A stretch of DNA of 64,000 nt, from contig JAUWZX010000001.1 of NCBI GenBank assembly GCA_030615175.1, positions 126,566 through 190,565 of the forward strand. Direction: 5' to 3'. Source of the stretch: Candidatus Parvarchaeota archaeon (lineage in GTDB: Archaea; Nanobdellota; Nanobdellia; WJKC01). Of this stretch, positions 44,978 through 56,301 are shown piece by piece (positions within the stretch are counted from its first letter, which is position 1; each line of letters opens with the position of its first letter). The translations under genes were made by a program, and so were the position numbers. The notes beneath the pieces are model-generated. The model had not been told where the DNA came from. It did not search any database and worked only from the letters and a program-made list of their open reading frames with translations.

Positions 44978-46110
44978 GTTTTAAAAGCAAGTCTTATGTT
45001 ATTGTAAGTCACACTTTTGTTGAAGGCAGTTCCCAAGTTCTATTGAAATTTTTAAATAAGCATAAAAGTAATTCAGTTGCTTTTATTGGACACCCATTAA
45101 ACTACGCGCCTGACGTTGCAAACTTTTATGAGTATTATTCTAAAGGCAGGAAGATTAAATTAAGGAAATTCTTAAATGTTAAACTACCTGAGAAATTATC
45201 TTATTTTAAGGATTTTTTCATGACTTTTATTTCTTTTAGTTTCTTGAAAAAGCGTTTTGATATTTACTTTGGTTATGATGCTCTTAATGCATTTGCTGGC
45301 TTAATCCTTCGCAGAATTGGACTTGTCAAGCAAGTTGTTTTTTACACAATTGATTACTTCCCTCAGCGCTTTAACAGTAAATTTTTTAATTGGCTTTATC
45401 ATAAAATTGATTCTTATTGTGCTGAGAAGTCTGATTTTGTTTGGAATCTTAGCAGCAATATTGGAAAAGCGAGGAAAAAGAAAGGAGTTAAGAAGAAACC
45501 ATTAGTTGTCCCTGTTGGTATTGAAATTCATAAAATAAATGTAAGAAAGTATGACAAGCATCACTTAATATACGTTGGGGGTCTTGAATGGTATTACGGT
45601 GTTCAATTAGTAATCCAAGGCATGCCAAAGTTGTTGAAGAAATTCCCAAAACTTTATTTAACAATAATAGGTCCTCCTTCAGCAGTAGGTTATGATAAGG
45701 AATTAAAAAAAATGGTTAAAGAATTAAGTCTTGAAAGCAAGGTTAAGTTTTTAGGAAGCATTACTAATCAAAAGAAGCTTAATTCAATTCTTTCAAAAGC
45801 AGGCATTGGTCTTGCCTTGTATTTACCTGATGATAAAGGATGGAAAAAGTATACTGATGTTACTAAACCAAAGACCTACCTTGCTGCTGGACTGCCAGTA
45901 TTAATAACTAGTTACTTAAGTATAAGTAAGGAGATTAGTGATTCAAATTTAGGCATTGTAGTAAAGCCAAATCTATCAGGAGTCATTAATGGAATTGAGA
46001 AATTCTTTAATAGTGATGTTGAGCAATTAAATAAAAATGTTTTAGAATTCAGGGAGAATTATGATTATAACAAAATTTTTAATAAAAATTTGCAAAGGTG
46101 TTTTGATTAA
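44974..46110 (+). CDS. family 4 glycosyltransferase
   Basis: VVPVGIEIHKINVRKYDKHHLIYVGGLEWYYGVQLVIQGMPKL; KPKTYLAAGLPVLIT. Confidence 0.82.
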   Translation: MSFKSKSYVIVSHTFVEGSSQVLLKFLNKHKSNSVAFIGHPLNYAPDVANFYEYYSKGRKIKLRKFLNVKLPEKLSYFKDFFMTFISFSFLKKRFDIYFGYDALNAFAGLILRRIGLVKQVVFYTIDYFPQRFNSKFFNWLYHKIDSYCAEKSDFVWNLSSNIGKARKKKGVKKKPLVVPVGIEIHKINVRKYDKHHLIYVGGLEWYYGVQLVIQGMPKLLKKFPKLYLTIIGPPSAVGYDKELKKMVKELSLESKVKFLGSITNQKKLNSILSKAGIGLALYLPDDKGWKKYTDVTKPKTYLAAGLPVLITSYLSISKEISDSNLGIVVKPNLSGVINGIEKFFNSDVEQLNKNVLEFRENYDYNKIFNKNLQRCFD

Positions 46111-47273
46111 TGGATATATTATTTTTAAATCATAACCAGAAAGGGTATGGCACTTATTATAGATGTTATCATTTAGGCAGGGAATTATCATTGATGAGAC
46201 ATAAAGTTACTTTATTATGTGCCAGTAAGAAAAACTGGGATTTAAGAATAAGAAAACATAAGATTAACAAGAATTTTACTATAATCACTTTTCCAAGATT
46301 AAGATTTCATAAGTGGCATACTGGTCAGACATTAAGGACTTTTCTCTACTCTATTTATGCATTTTTTTCAAAAGCAGATATTGTTCATGGTTTTGCAAGT
46401 GCTTTACCAGTTACAGTAATACCTGGCATATTATGGAAGGTAATAAGGAAGAAGCCGTTACTATTTGATTGGGATGACGTTTGGTCTGGAGGATTTGCTG
46501 ATTATCATAATTCTATTTCAAGGAGAATACTTTCTTTTTTTGAAATGAATGCGCCAAAGTATTGTGATGGATTAACTGTTACTACTGATTTTACTTACAA
46601 TCTTGCTAAGAAATTTGGTTATGAAAATAAGACTTGCAAAGTGCCTAATGGTTGTAATGTTAGGGGTATAAAGTATATTACTAAGCAGGTTGCAAGGAAG
46701 AAATTAAAAATTAAAAGCAACGAAAAAATCATTGTTTCAATGGGGCATACTTATTTTAAAAGCATGGAGTTATTGCTTAAATCTTTTAAATTATCTTTAA
46801 AGAGCATTCCTGACTTAAAATTATACCTTGTTGGCAAATTTGATGAATCAAAAATTGATGAAAAATTATTTAAGAGAATATCAAACAATGTTGTAATTGT
46901 TGGTGAGGTTACATATAGTAAAGTTATGGATTACTTGTTTTCTTCTGATGTATTAGCTCTTCCAATGGAGAATACTTCAATTGACAAGGGCAGGTGGCCA
47001 GTGCGATTAGGCGATTATCTTGTTGCAGGAACTCCAATAGTTAGTAATGCTGTTGGAGAAGTAAAGTTAATACTGGAGTCCTATAATTGTGGATTAACTT
47101 CTAATCCAAATGATATTAAAAATTTTTCCAGTAATATTATTAAATTATTTAATGACAATAAGTTAGGGGGAGGGATAAGGGGGAGCGCGGTTAAGTTGTC
47201 AAGAGGGGAATTTTCTTGGAAAAACATTGCAAAAAAATTAAGTAAAATATATGGGGAAGTGATACAAAAATGA
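46110..47273 (+). CDS. family 4 glycosyltransferase
   Basis: ILFLNHNQKGYGTYYRCYHLGREL, VPNGCNVRGIKYI, PVRLGDYLVAGTPIVSNAVGEV. Confidence 0.88.
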   Translation: MDILFLNHNQKGYGTYYRCYHLGRELSLMRHKVTLLCASKKNWDLRIRKHKINKNFTIITFPRLRFHKWHTGQTLRTFLYSIYAFFSKADIVHGFASALPVTVIPGILWKVIRKKPLLFDWDDVWSGGFADYHNSISRRILSFFEMNAPKYCDGLTVTTDFTYNLAKKFGYENKTCKVPNGCNVRGIKYITKQVARKKLKIKSNEKIIVSMGHTYFKSMELLLKSFKLSLKSIPDLKLYLVGKFDESKIDEKLFKRISNNVVIVGEVTYSKVMDYLFSSDVLALPMENTSIDKGRWPVRLGDYLVAGTPIVSNAVGEVKLILESYNCGLTSNPNDIKNFSSNIIKLFNDNKLGGGIRGSAVKLSRGEFSWKNIAKKLSKIYGEVIQK

Positions 47274-48463
47274 GGATATTAATTGCTGCAATGGGGCACT
47301 CGCCAATGGATTTTGAGAATGTTGATTACAGGCCTAGAAACGGTGGCGAGATAAAACTTATTGAAAGTATAAAAGTTTGGAGCAGGAACAACAAGATTAC
47401 TATTTACTGCCCAGAAGCAACAAAGAAGATTTATGGTAAAATTGGATTAAAGGTTGATTACATAACCTTGGATAAGAAATATAATAATTCGTTTCTTGGC
47501 TTATCCTGTATTTTTTTAAAAAGGATTATTGGTTCCCTTTCTAAAAAAATTAATGGAAATGATTTTGATTTAATTTTATCAAGCTCTGATTTTTTATTTG
47601 ATGTAATCCCTTCAGTTTTATTAAAGAAAGGGAATCCTAATCTTAAGTTAGTAAGTGGTATTTACCTTATTGCTCCAGGCATTTTTAAGAATTTTAAAAA
47701 TTATTATACAAATAAGAGGTCATTTCCAAAATTCAGAAACTTATTATATTACTTAAATCAGAGAATGAGTTTTTACTTATTGAAAAAACATGCTGATAAA
47801 GTAATGGTTTTAAATAATTTTGACAAGAAATCATTAATTAAGAAAGGCTTTGATTCAAATAAAATTTTTATTACGAGTATGGGAGTTAATCTTAATTATA
47901 TTAAAAAAATAAAGCCTTCAAAAACAAAGTATGATGGCTGTTTTATTGGCAGATTACACCCGCAGAAAGGGATTTTTGATTTAATAGAAATCTGGGGAAT
48001 TATCCGCAATAAATACCTTGATTTCAGGCTTTCTTTAATAGGAGGAGGTTCTAAACATTGGTTTAACAGGATTAAAAAAGAGATTAAAAATAAGAAATTA
48101 AATAATAACATTAATGTTCTTGGATTCCTTAAAGGGGAGGAGATATTCTCAATTTTAAAGTCATCAAGGGTTTGCTTATTCCCAAGCACTTATGAAAGCT
48201 GGGGTCAAGTTATTGTAGAAGCCATGGCTTGCGGGGTGCCTGTGGTGTCCTATAATCTTCCCTTTTTTAAGCATGTATTTGGTGATGCAATAATAAATGT
48301 CAAGATGGGATATAAAAAAGCTTTTGCAAATAAATTCTTGGAATTAGTGAAAGATAAAGGTTATTATAAAAAGCAACGCAAGAAGGCATTATTAATATCA
48401 AAAAAGTATGACTGGAATTTAGTTGCAAATAAGGAATTAAGTTTAATGAGGTCAGTTATATGA
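47270..48463 (+). CDS. family 4 glycosyltransferase
   Basis: RNGGEIKLIESIKVWSR, GCFIGRLHPQKGIFDLIEIW, LFPSTYESWGQVIVEAMACGVPVVSY. Confidence 0.9.
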   Translation: MRILIAAMGHSPMDFENVDYRPRNGGEIKLIESIKVWSRNNKITIYCPEATKKIYGKIGLKVDYITLDKKYNNSFLGLSCIFLKRIIGSLSKKINGNDFDLILSSSDFLFDVIPSVLLKKGNPNLKLVSGIYLIAPGIFKNFKNYYTNKRSFPKFRNLLYYLNQRMSFYLLKKHADKVMVLNNFDKKSLIKKGFDSNKIFITSMGVNLNYIKKIKPSKTKYDGCFIGRLHPQKGIFDLIEIWGIIRNKYLDFRLSLIGGGSKHWFNRIKKEIKNKKLNNNINVLGFLKGEEIFSILKSSRVCLFPSTYESWGQVIVEAMACGVPVVSYNLPFFKHVFGDAIINVKMGYKKAFANKFLELVKDKGYYKKQRKKALLISKKYDWNLVANKELSLMRSVI

Positions 48464-49257
48464 GACTGCCTAAAGAGTTAAGGAATGTTCATTCAAGAGT
48501 GAAGGAGCATTTTTATCCTGAATTATACAGTTACCGCATGCAGTATTATAAGGATTTAATTCTTTCAGGGCTTAAAGGCAGGAAAATTTTAGAGATTGGT
48601 TGCGGCAGCGGATGGTTAACTAGGAACATGGTAAAGAAAGGTTATGATGTGCATGTAATTGATGTTTCTAGAAAATCTATAAAAGAAGTGTTGTTTAGTT
48701 CAAAAATAGCTAGGTTTAATTTTAATTTTGTTCAGGGTAATGCTTTAAAATTACCTTTTAAGGATAATTTATTTGATTCTGTTTTAATGGTTGGCGTTTT
48801 AGAGCACATTGCTGATTACATGAAGTCCTTGAAGGAAATTAACCGCGTTCTTAAAAAAGAAGGAAGATTTATTTGCGGCGTGCCTAATATTTACACTTAT
48901 GGTATTTTCTATGATAAGATTATTTCCCCTCTATTTGATAAGACTTCATTAGGTTATGATGTTCAATTATCAAAGTATATGAAGCCTTTAGGCCTGTCAA
49001 GACCACATGAACATACTGATGACCATATAGTCCGGTTTTCAATTAGGAAATTTAAGAGATCATTATTAAATTCTAAGTTTAAATTAAAAGATATTTCTAA
49101 CATAGAGTTCATTAGTTCTTTTGTTTCAACTTTCTTTTGTGGGTTATTAAAAGTTAAAAGAAAGAGGCTTATGCCTTTTGAAAAACTTGACATTTTCCTT
49201 GCAAAACATTTTCCTTTATCATTTGGTTGCGGCTGGATTTCTGTATGTGAAAAATAA
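48460..49257 (+). CDS. class I SAM-dependent methyltransferase
   Basis: KILEIGCGSGWLTRNMVKKGYDVHVIDVS, VLMVGVLEHIADYMKSLKEINRVLKKEGRF. Confidence 0.9.
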   Translation: MRLPKELRNVHSRVKEHFYPELYSYRMQYYKDLILSGLKGRKILEIGCGSGWLTRNMVKKGYDVHVIDVSRKSIKEVLFSSKIARFNFNFVQGNALKLPFKDNLFDSVLMVGVLEHIADYMKSLKEINRVLKKEGRFICGVPNIYTYGIFYDKIISPLFDKTSLGYDVQLSKYMKPLGLSRPHEHTDDHIVRFSIRKFKRSLLNSKFKLKDISNIEFISSFVSTFFCGLLKVKRKRLMPFEKLDIFLAKHFPLSFGCGWISVCEK

Positions 49258-49260
49258 ATT

Positions 49261-50847
49261 TTATTTCTTTTTTCTGCCTTCATATAAAATTTGAGGAGTG
49301 AATCTTCCTTGTTTTAGCATTGCTATTTTAACTTTAACCCCGCTTTTAATTAATTTTAGAACATATTTTAAGTCATCTAATGAACGTATCTTTTCAACAA
49401 CCTTTAATGGATTCATAAGGCTTTTAATTCTTTTACTCCAGAAGAGGTTTGTATATTCTGTTTGGATGTTCTGTAATTGTTTTTTTGTAAATCTTTCCGT
49501 GTCACATCCATTCTGTGATAATGCTGCTCCTAAATTAGATAAGTCACTTTCACTTATTTTACCTAATTTCATGAACTTGTCAAAATTAACTAAGCCCTCT
49601 TTTTTGAAATCTTCATACATTTTTGTTCCTGGAAAAGGCATGGCTAGATAAAATAATGCAAAATCAGTTTCTGATTCAATTGCGAACTTAAGTGTTTTAT
49701 TCATTTCTTTTTTTGTTTCATATGGAAATCCTATGATGAATGTGCATACAGTCCATAGTCCTGCTTTATTGCAATGTTTTATAACTCTTTTTGCCTGACT
49801 TAAGTCATGCAACTTGTTGATGTACTTTCTGGTAGTTCTTGAACCGGATTCTATACCAAAAGTTATGCGATAACAGCCCGCCTTTTTCATTTTTTTAATG
49901 GTTTCATTATCAAGTGACCAGTGGCTTGTTCCATTAGGTGTTGTCCATTTAATTTTTATTTTTCTTTTTAAAAGTTCATTGCAGATTTTATTTGTTCTTT
50001 TTTTGCTTAACGTCATGTTGTCGTCAATGAATGAAACTTCATTAATTTTATAGTCATTAATTAGTTGTTCAATTTCGTCAACAACGTATTTTGCTTTATG
50101 TGTTCTCCACGTATGACCCCAGACAGAATGAATAGAACAGAAAACGCAGTTTCCAGGACAGCCTCTTGAAGTTATCACTTGAGTTGATGGAGGGGCCATT
50201 ATGTACCTGTTGGATGTGTATTTAAAATATTTTTTCATAGGAAGTAAGTCCCTTGCTGGGAAAGGAATTGTATCCAAGTCTTTAATTAATGGTCTTGGCT
50301 TGTTAATTATAATCTTTTTATTTTTTTTATACCCAATACTGAGGATTTCTTTAGGATTAAATTTTCCGCAACTTAGTGATTTTACTATCTCATTAAATGT
50401 TACTTCACCTTCTCCATAAACAACCAAGTCCAGATTTTTATCCTTTAATAAGAATCTTGGGAATATTGAGGCATGAGCCCCACCCATAACTGTTAAAATA
50501 TTTTTATCTACTTCTTTTGCTAGTCTTGCAACACTGTGAGCGTCTCTGGCATACGCGGTGTACATTGAATTAATCCCAATAATATTTGGATTATACTTTT
50601 TAATTTCTTGTTTAATTTGCTTTTCATTTAAGCCGTATTTAATCCAGTTTTTACCCTTTTGAACATTTTCGATTCCCTCTGTTAATGCATCAATTATTTT
50701 AACTTCTGAAGTTTTTTCTTTTCTTAAGTATGATGCTATGTATGCCAGTCCTAATGGGGGATTAGTTGCTGGTTGTGATAAATCTTCTCCATATATAGTC
50801 ATTGATGGAAACATTAATAATGTTTTAACATCTTTCATAAATTTCAC
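49261..50847 (-). CDS. B12-binding domain radical SAM protein
   Basis: NPPLGLAYIASYLRK, GGAHASIFPRFLL, VITSRGCPGNCVFCSIHSVWGHTWR, GIESGSRTTRKYI. Confidence 0.92.
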   Translation of the reverse strand: MKFMKDVKTLLMFPSMTIYGEDLSQPATNPPLGLAYIASYLRKEKTSEVKIIDALTEGIENVQKGKNWIKYGLNEKQIKQEIKKYNPNIIGINSMYTAYARDAHSVARLAKEVDKNILTVMGGAHASIFPRFLLKDKNLDLVVYGEGEVTFNEIVKSLSCGKFNPKEILSIGYKKNKKIIINKPRPLIKDLDTIPFPARDLLPMKKYFKYTSNRYIMAPPSTQVITSRGCPGNCVFCSIHSVWGHTWRTHKAKYVVDEIEQLINDYKINEVSFIDDNMTLSKKRTNKICNELLKRKIKIKWTTPNGTSHWSLDNETIKKMKKAGCYRITFGIESGSRTTRKYINKLHDLSQAKRVIKHCNKAGLWTVCTFIIGFPYETKKEMNKTLKFAIESETDFALFYLAMPFPGTKMYEDFKKEGLVNFDKFMKLGKISESDLSNLGAALSQNGCDTERFTKKQLQNIQTEYTNLFWSKRIKSLMNPLKVVEKIRSLDDLKYVLKLIKSGVKVKIAMLKQGRFTPQILYEGRKKK

Positions 50848-53800
50848 TTATGGTTTCTTTCTTTTATAAATAATTCCATTATTAATATTAATAAGCTTCC
50901 AACAATTATTGTTATTAATAGTATACTTAAACCTATTGAATAATAAATTTGATCTTCAAAATAAATCTTGAATTCTCCTGTTTTATTTACATAAAAACTG
51001 TTGCCGCTAATTGATATTTGTTTATTAAAATCCGCATTACTTATCCATCCATCATGGAAATTCTGGTTAAATATTAAATACCCTATTTTATTTGTTGAAA
51101 ATTCGAATTCAGTATTAGATAATTCCTGATATGGAATTGTATATATCTCATCATCATTATCAAGCAAGCCGAATACGTCAACATAACAATCCCCATCTGA
51201 AGTAAAATTAATGTTATTCATTCCCTTTTTAATATGGAATTCTGTTTCTCTTAACTCATAATTTCCACCAACATCATAATCTTGATTATTAACTTTTAAT
51301 TTTGAGTTGTTACATCTCGCTCTAAAAATTAATCTTTTAACAGAATCACAACTAGCGTAAAAATTATAATTTAAAGGTGCTCTGGCGGTGTAGTGATTGC
51401 TTGCATTAATATCTTTAATTTTTGGGTTGAAAAATTCCCCTTCATTTACGAATAATTCGTCTAATTCATTTTTGAATTCATAGTTTTTTGGCAAAAACAC
51501 TATTTCAAACACAGCATTTTCGCCTTCTTCGCTTTTGATTGTTATGTTGTTAAAATCATTTAAAGTTATGTCAAATAATTTTTCCCATACTAAACCTTTT
51601 TCTTTATCAGTTTTTGTAATTATCTCTTTATTAAAATCATTAATTTTAATTTCTACTAAACTAGACTGGTAACCCTTGTAAATTAAAGTATAAACAGTAT
51701 ATTCTCCTTGATTAATCTCGAATTCTTTAGTGATTGAACTATTAGTCAGACTGAACATGCCATTACCTTGTTTCGGGTATGATGAATAATAGTAATTAAA
51801 TGGCCAGTGATAATTAATATTAGCCCATTCAGTGAGTGGGTCTAAATTACTTAAAACAAGTTTCCCCGGGAGTATTTTATAACCATCATTTAATTTTGAA
51901 AATTGGTATGTTATGTTGTCATTATTAATTACAATTAACTTAGTGTTTTCATTATTTTGTTTAAAATCATTTAATAATATTGCCTTATTATGAATATTAA
52001 AGTTTAAGTAATCAAGACTAATTAATCCGTTTAAATATCCTGAAAGTAAGTAAGCGTTTCTTGTTTGATATATCATTTTTGGCGTTATGTTTATTTCAAA
52101 AACATTAAATGTATCAAATAAGTCTAATTTATTTAAACCATCTTGGCTAGCTAAAAATGAATCTAACTCTGGTTTTTTATTAACTTGTAGCCATGGTACT
52201 GCGCTTTTTGAAGTAAAGTTATAGTCAAAAGGGTAGTAATAAAATTCATCATAATCTGGCACAATTACATATTTTACGTTCGCGATTTTTAGTAGATTAT
52301 GAATGTTTCTTGTTCTTAGCTCGTCTTGGTTATAAATTATTGAGAAAATAAATCTTGAAGGATTATTAATTACAAAGAATGAACTTAAAAATTCTGGCTT
52401 TGGTGAATAAAGTGTAGTAAATTCAGTGAGGTGCTTAGTTTTTTCTCCAACATATGTTGCATACGTTGATGGCAAATACGTTACTCTGAAAAATCCATCT
52501 TGATTTAATAACCAATTATATAGTTGATAATCTTCAGGCTCATAATCCACAATTCTTAAGCACAAAGGCTGGTCAGTATACATTTGATGTTGATTTAAAT
52601 TAAATGTTACAAACGGCCATGAATAATATATTATTGGAGAAATAATTAATAATATATAAAAAGCATTAATCAATTTTGAATTTTTGAATTTAAGAATTTT
52701 CCTAAAAAACACATTAGAAATTTTTCTGATTTTCTTATTATTAACAGAATAACCAACCAGCAATGCAATACTTATTGACATAATTGGATTAAACCGATTT
52801 GGATTAGAAAAAGTGTTAAAAACCATTCCTAAATTATTTAGCAAGAAATTATAAAAGATGGTTCCAAAAATAGTATTGACCCCACTGATTAATATTATGC
52901 CTGTTAAAAACAAAATAAAGAACAAATAAAATTTCTTATCTAGTTTTCCAAGTAGATTTAACATAATCAGGATTAATGTTAGTGCTGAAAAAGCTTTTAT
53001 ATAAAATGGGGATGGAAACACGAATTCAGGACCCAAGCCAGTCTCCGAAATAAAGTTAAGAGAACCTATTATTGGAGTGCTTCTGTCTTCTAAGTATAGA
53101 CGTCTAATAGAAGTTTCTTCCTCAAACGCGCCACCTCTATATTTAATCCCTCCACTTAAAGTGTTTATAAATGGCAGAATCCAAAAAGAGTTCATAAGAG
53201 AGAAAATTATTATTATTATTGTGCTCGTATAAATAGGTTTCATATTTTTGTAATTAAGTAGTTCATATAAACTGAAAATAAATAATAATATTAATGATAC
53301 TACTAATAGCATTGGATGTATTGAGGATAAAGTAAACAGAAATCCTGCAATGATACTGTTTTTTATTAATTTTTCTTCATTTGCTTTTAAAAAAAAGATT
53401 ATGAATAAAGGGATTACTGAGTAACCAAACGCGATTGGCAGATGCCCTGCAACAAAGCGGGAATAAATAACAGGCGAGTACATGTAAATAATTGCTGATA
53501 AAAAACTAGCTTTATTATTTAATTTAAACTTTTTACTTAAGTAATACATTGAAACCCCAGATAATAATAATGTTGCAATCATTGAAAATTTAATTAAAAT
53601 ACTTGCTTCAACGAAATTAAATAAAAGGATTATCCACCAAAAAAATGCTGTGGGGGTAAGTGCCCACTTGGAACCCATACCATAATCTGAATTCCAAATC
53701 TGAAAATATGAACTGGCTTTATTTGTTATTTGTTCATTAAACGGCGGGGAATCCCAGTCCCATGTGCAGCAAACAACTCCTTGAGTTAGTAGGCTGGGTA

Positions 53801-53861
53801 ATAATGGCCATATAGATAATATAAATAAGATGGTTAGTGCATGAGAGTTTTTTATTTTCAT
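50844..53861 (-). CDS. large membrane protein (1005 aa), YfhO/GT-C-like with extracytoplasmic domain
   Basis: Multi-TM N-terminus, long central soluble region, C-terminal GYLIFNQNFHDGWISN near a final TM segment. Confidence 0.65.
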   Translation of the reverse strand: MKIKNSHALTILFILSIWPLLPSLLTQGVVCCTWDWDSPPFNEQITNKASSYFQIWNSDYGMGSKWALTPTAFFWWIILLFNFVEASILIKFSMIATLLLSGVSMYYLSKKFKLNNKASFLSAIIYMYSPVIYSRFVAGHLPIAFGYSVIPLFIIFFLKANEEKLIKNSIIAGFLFTLSSIHPMLLVVSLILLFIFSLYELLNYKNMKPIYTSTIIIIIFSLMNSFWILPFINTLSGGIKYRGGAFEEETSIRRLYLEDRSTPIIGSLNFISETGLGPEFVFPSPFYIKAFSALTLILIMLNLLGKLDKKFYLFFILFLTGIILISGVNTIFGTIFYNFLLNNLGMVFNTFSNPNRFNPIMSISIALLVGYSVNNKKIRKISNVFFRKILKFKNSKLINAFYILLIISPIIYYSWPFVTFNLNQHQMYTDQPLCLRIVDYEPEDYQLYNWLLNQDGFFRVTYLPSTYATYVGEKTKHLTEFTTLYSPKPEFLSSFFVINNPSRFIFSIIYNQDELRTRNIHNLLKIANVKYVIVPDYDEFYYYPFDYNFTSKSAVPWLQVNKKPELDSFLASQDGLNKLDLFDTFNVFEINITPKMIYQTRNAYLLSGYLNGLISLDYLNFNIHNKAILLNDFKQNNENTKLIVINNDNITYQFSKLNDGYKILPGKLVLSNLDPLTEWANINYHWPFNYYYSSYPKQGNGMFSLTNSSITKEFEINQGEYTVYTLIYKGYQSSLVEIKINDFNKEIITKTDKEKGLVWEKLFDITLNDFNNITIKSEEGENAVFEIVFLPKNYEFKNELDELFVNEGEFFNPKIKDINASNHYTARAPLNYNFYASCDSVKRLIFRARCNNSKLKVNNQDYDVGGNYELRETEFHIKKGMNNINFTSDGDCYVDVFGLLDNDDEIYTIPYQELSNTEFEFSTNKIGYLIFNQNFHDGWISNADFNKQISISGNSFYVNKTGEFKIYFEDQIYYSIGLSILLITIIVGSLLILIMELFIKERNHK

Positions 53862-53910
53862 TATACAACAGCAACTGTTTCTTTTTTTAATATGTTTGGA
53901 TAAGAATTCA

Positions 53911-56253
53911 TTAAAGACTTGTTACATTGAACTCTAATTTCGAGAGCTTTAATTTTACATCTTCATTTACTCCAAGATAAATTGGTTTATCAGAATCTGC
54001 ATAAACTTGAAATTTTAGTGTTACTTGTGTTAAGTTCAAATCCTTTAAAGTTAGCAGCGCATCTTTTAAAGAAATATGCTCCCCACGCACATCTACATGA
54101 CCTCCTCCAACAATAGTGCATTCGTCAATTAAATTAGAATTATTAAATACTAATATTTTTACAAAACTTTTATTGTAAGGAACACAGGTTATAACATTTA
54201 ATGAAATTTCTTTAATAACACTATTATCTTTTGATTTTAAAAAGTATTCTATCTCACCTAATTCTCTGTCCATTGTTGGGAACAAGTAACCATCATACTC
54301 TAGTTTTCGTAATGAAATATTGCTGAAACTATTACTATTTATTAGAAGAGCGGGTCCATTGAGTTCTAAACTCCAATTCCCTTCAGTTACAGGGATTTCT
54401 ATTTTTCTATTAGTCCTGCTTGCCTTGTAAACATTAAAATTTCCGAATCTGAAGATGTCAGAGAACACTCTTTTTTCAGACAAGTCATCAGTATTATTAT
54501 AATATATTTCATATGAAACATCTTGACCTTCCCATTTAAACCATCCCTTTATCCATACTAGAGCGTTTCCTGATTCTTTTTTGTAAGTGACAATGGTATA
54601 ACCTGAATCACTTTTTTCTTCTGGCTTGAAGACTAACCAGTATTGTTCTGAAGTGTTTAAATTATTTAGGTTTAAGTAGATTTTATTAATACTACTTTCA
54701 ATTGGTTTGAATGATTTATTATGGACTATTTCTCCTGAAGGTTTGTTATTTAAATCTCTATGGATTTCCAGGGTTAGGTTATAATCTGGGGTTTTATGAC
54801 TTTTACTGAATCTTATTTCAATTAATGATATGCTTGGATTTGTTAGATTTATTGGCTGTGCAATGATGGAACCAAAATTAGTACATCCTAAACTATTGGC
54901 TTGTGAGATGTTTTGATTAATTGGCTGAAAGTTCCTCATTATTTCATAGAAATCTCCAGAATTAGGTATAATAAACCACAAAGTTCCGTTCTTATCTAAA
55001 TTTCCAGTTGGTTGATTAATCATTTCCTTTAATCGTTCACTTGAATACCATTCAACTATTTCTTTTAAGCTTCCATCATTAATACTGATTGCGTCATTTT
55101 CCTTAACATTTTCTTCTAAGAACTCTGCCATAAATTGTTCATGTCTTACCCAATGGACTGTGCCTCCCAAATACGCAGAAGTTGCTGGTATTAAAATATA
55201 ATTTAAAATATAAATTAATAAGACTGAGTAAATTAATATATTAATTGCATTTACAAGCGTTCCCTTTTTTTGAAGTAATTTAATATTCGGCAATCTGATG
55301 TTGCTTAATGTTATTGAAATTAATGTAATGCATAGGGGCAATAAGAATAGAAAGTATCGGAAATCTCCAGAATAAAAATTGTAATTAGTAGTATATAATA
55401 TAATTAAAGGAATGAAAAGGAGCAGGTATAATGCAAATTTTCTGTATTCTTTTTTAATAATTAATATCCCAATTGGAATGAAAAGTAAAATGGAAAAGAA
55501 GAAATCATAATCTCTAAAATAAACATTGAAGAATTCAAGAAAATTTATTGAAGACTGCGAGTCTATATTGTACCTAATACTAAGTGCTGATATGTAGTTT
55601 GGTATCCATGGAAGGAAAAAAAGCGCGATTATGAAGAAATTTATTAGCATTTTTTTAAACTTTATTTTCTTAAATAAGTAAAAAATGATGAAGACCAGGA
55701 ACTCTGTTAAAACAAGTAAAGCAAACCATGAGTGAGTGTATAATCCTAGTACATTACTTATTATGAAGTACTTATTGTCATTTTTCCCCTTTTTCCTGTA
55801 TAGGATTTTAAAGAAAAAATGATAAGACAGAATTGAGAGAAGCGTGAATAAGGTGTACATTTTAAAAAATTTTGAGTACAAGATGAAGTAAGGTAATATC
55901 ATTAACAATGTTGCAGAAAGTAATGCTGTTGCTCTGTTGTTTATGCTGAGATTAAAAAAGTAAATCGCGATTATTGATAGTAATCCGAATGTTAATGGAA
56001 TTAATCTTATTATGAAATCAGAGTTATAATTTATTACTATTGGGTGAGAGATTAAATAAAATAAAGGGGGATTTGTTTTAATTGAGTATAAGTGATTAAT
56101 TATTTCTAAGGGAGCTTTTCTTGAAACGTAAGTGGTGTATACTTCGTCCCAGTAAAGGGTTTTTGCATCAAGATTATAAACAAGTATATTAAACCCAATA
56201 ATTACTAGTGCTGAGCAGATTATTAAATCAATTTTTTTAATTTTAAACACCAT
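53911..56253 (-). CDS. GT39-like membrane glycosyltransferase with C-terminal soluble domain (780 aa)
   Basis: ALVIIGFNILVYNLDAKTLYWDEVYTTYVSRKAPLEIINHLYSIKTNPPLFYLISHPI is PMT/GT39-like. Confidence 0.75.
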   Translation of the reverse strand: MVFKIKKIDLIICSALVIIGFNILVYNLDAKTLYWDEVYTTYVSRKAPLEIINHLYSIKTNPPLFYLISHPIVINYNSDFIIRLIPLTFGLLSIIAIYFFNLSINNRATALLSATLLMILPYFILYSKFFKMYTLFTLLSILSYHFFFKILYRKKGKNDNKYFIISNVLGLYTHSWFALLVLTEFLVFIIFYLFKKIKFKKMLINFFIIALFFLPWIPNYISALSIRYNIDSQSSINFLEFFNVYFRDYDFFFSILLFIPIGILIIKKEYRKFALYLLLFIPLIILYTTNYNFYSGDFRYFLFLLPLCITLISITLSNIRLPNIKLLQKKGTLVNAINILIYSVLLIYILNYILIPATSAYLGGTVHWVRHEQFMAEFLEENVKENDAISINDGSLKEIVEWYSSERLKEMINQPTGNLDKNGTLWFIIPNSGDFYEIMRNFQPINQNISQANSLGCTNFGSIIAQPINLTNPSISLIEIRFSKSHKTPDYNLTLEIHRDLNNKPSGEIVHNKSFKPIESSINKIYLNLNNLNTSEQYWLVFKPEEKSDSGYTIVTYKKESGNALVWIKGWFKWEGQDVSYEIYYNNTDDLSEKRVFSDIFRFGNFNVYKASRTNRKIEIPVTEGNWSLELNGPALLINSNSFSNISLRKLEYDGYLFPTMDRELGEIEYFLKSKDNSVIKEISLNVITCVPYNKSFVKILVFNNSNLIDECTIVGGGHVDVRGEHISLKDALLTLKDLNLTQVTLKFQVYADSDKPIYLGVNEDVKLKLSKLEFNVTSL

Positions 56254-56301
56254 TTTGTAATCTGTTTATGTGAAGTTATTTATTAAATTTTTTGCCTAAA
56301 G

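Noticed and set aside
53206-53220. ATT trinucleotide run
   Set aside because: Encodes a hydrophobic/Asn segment in the 1005-aa membrane protein; ordinary low complexity.
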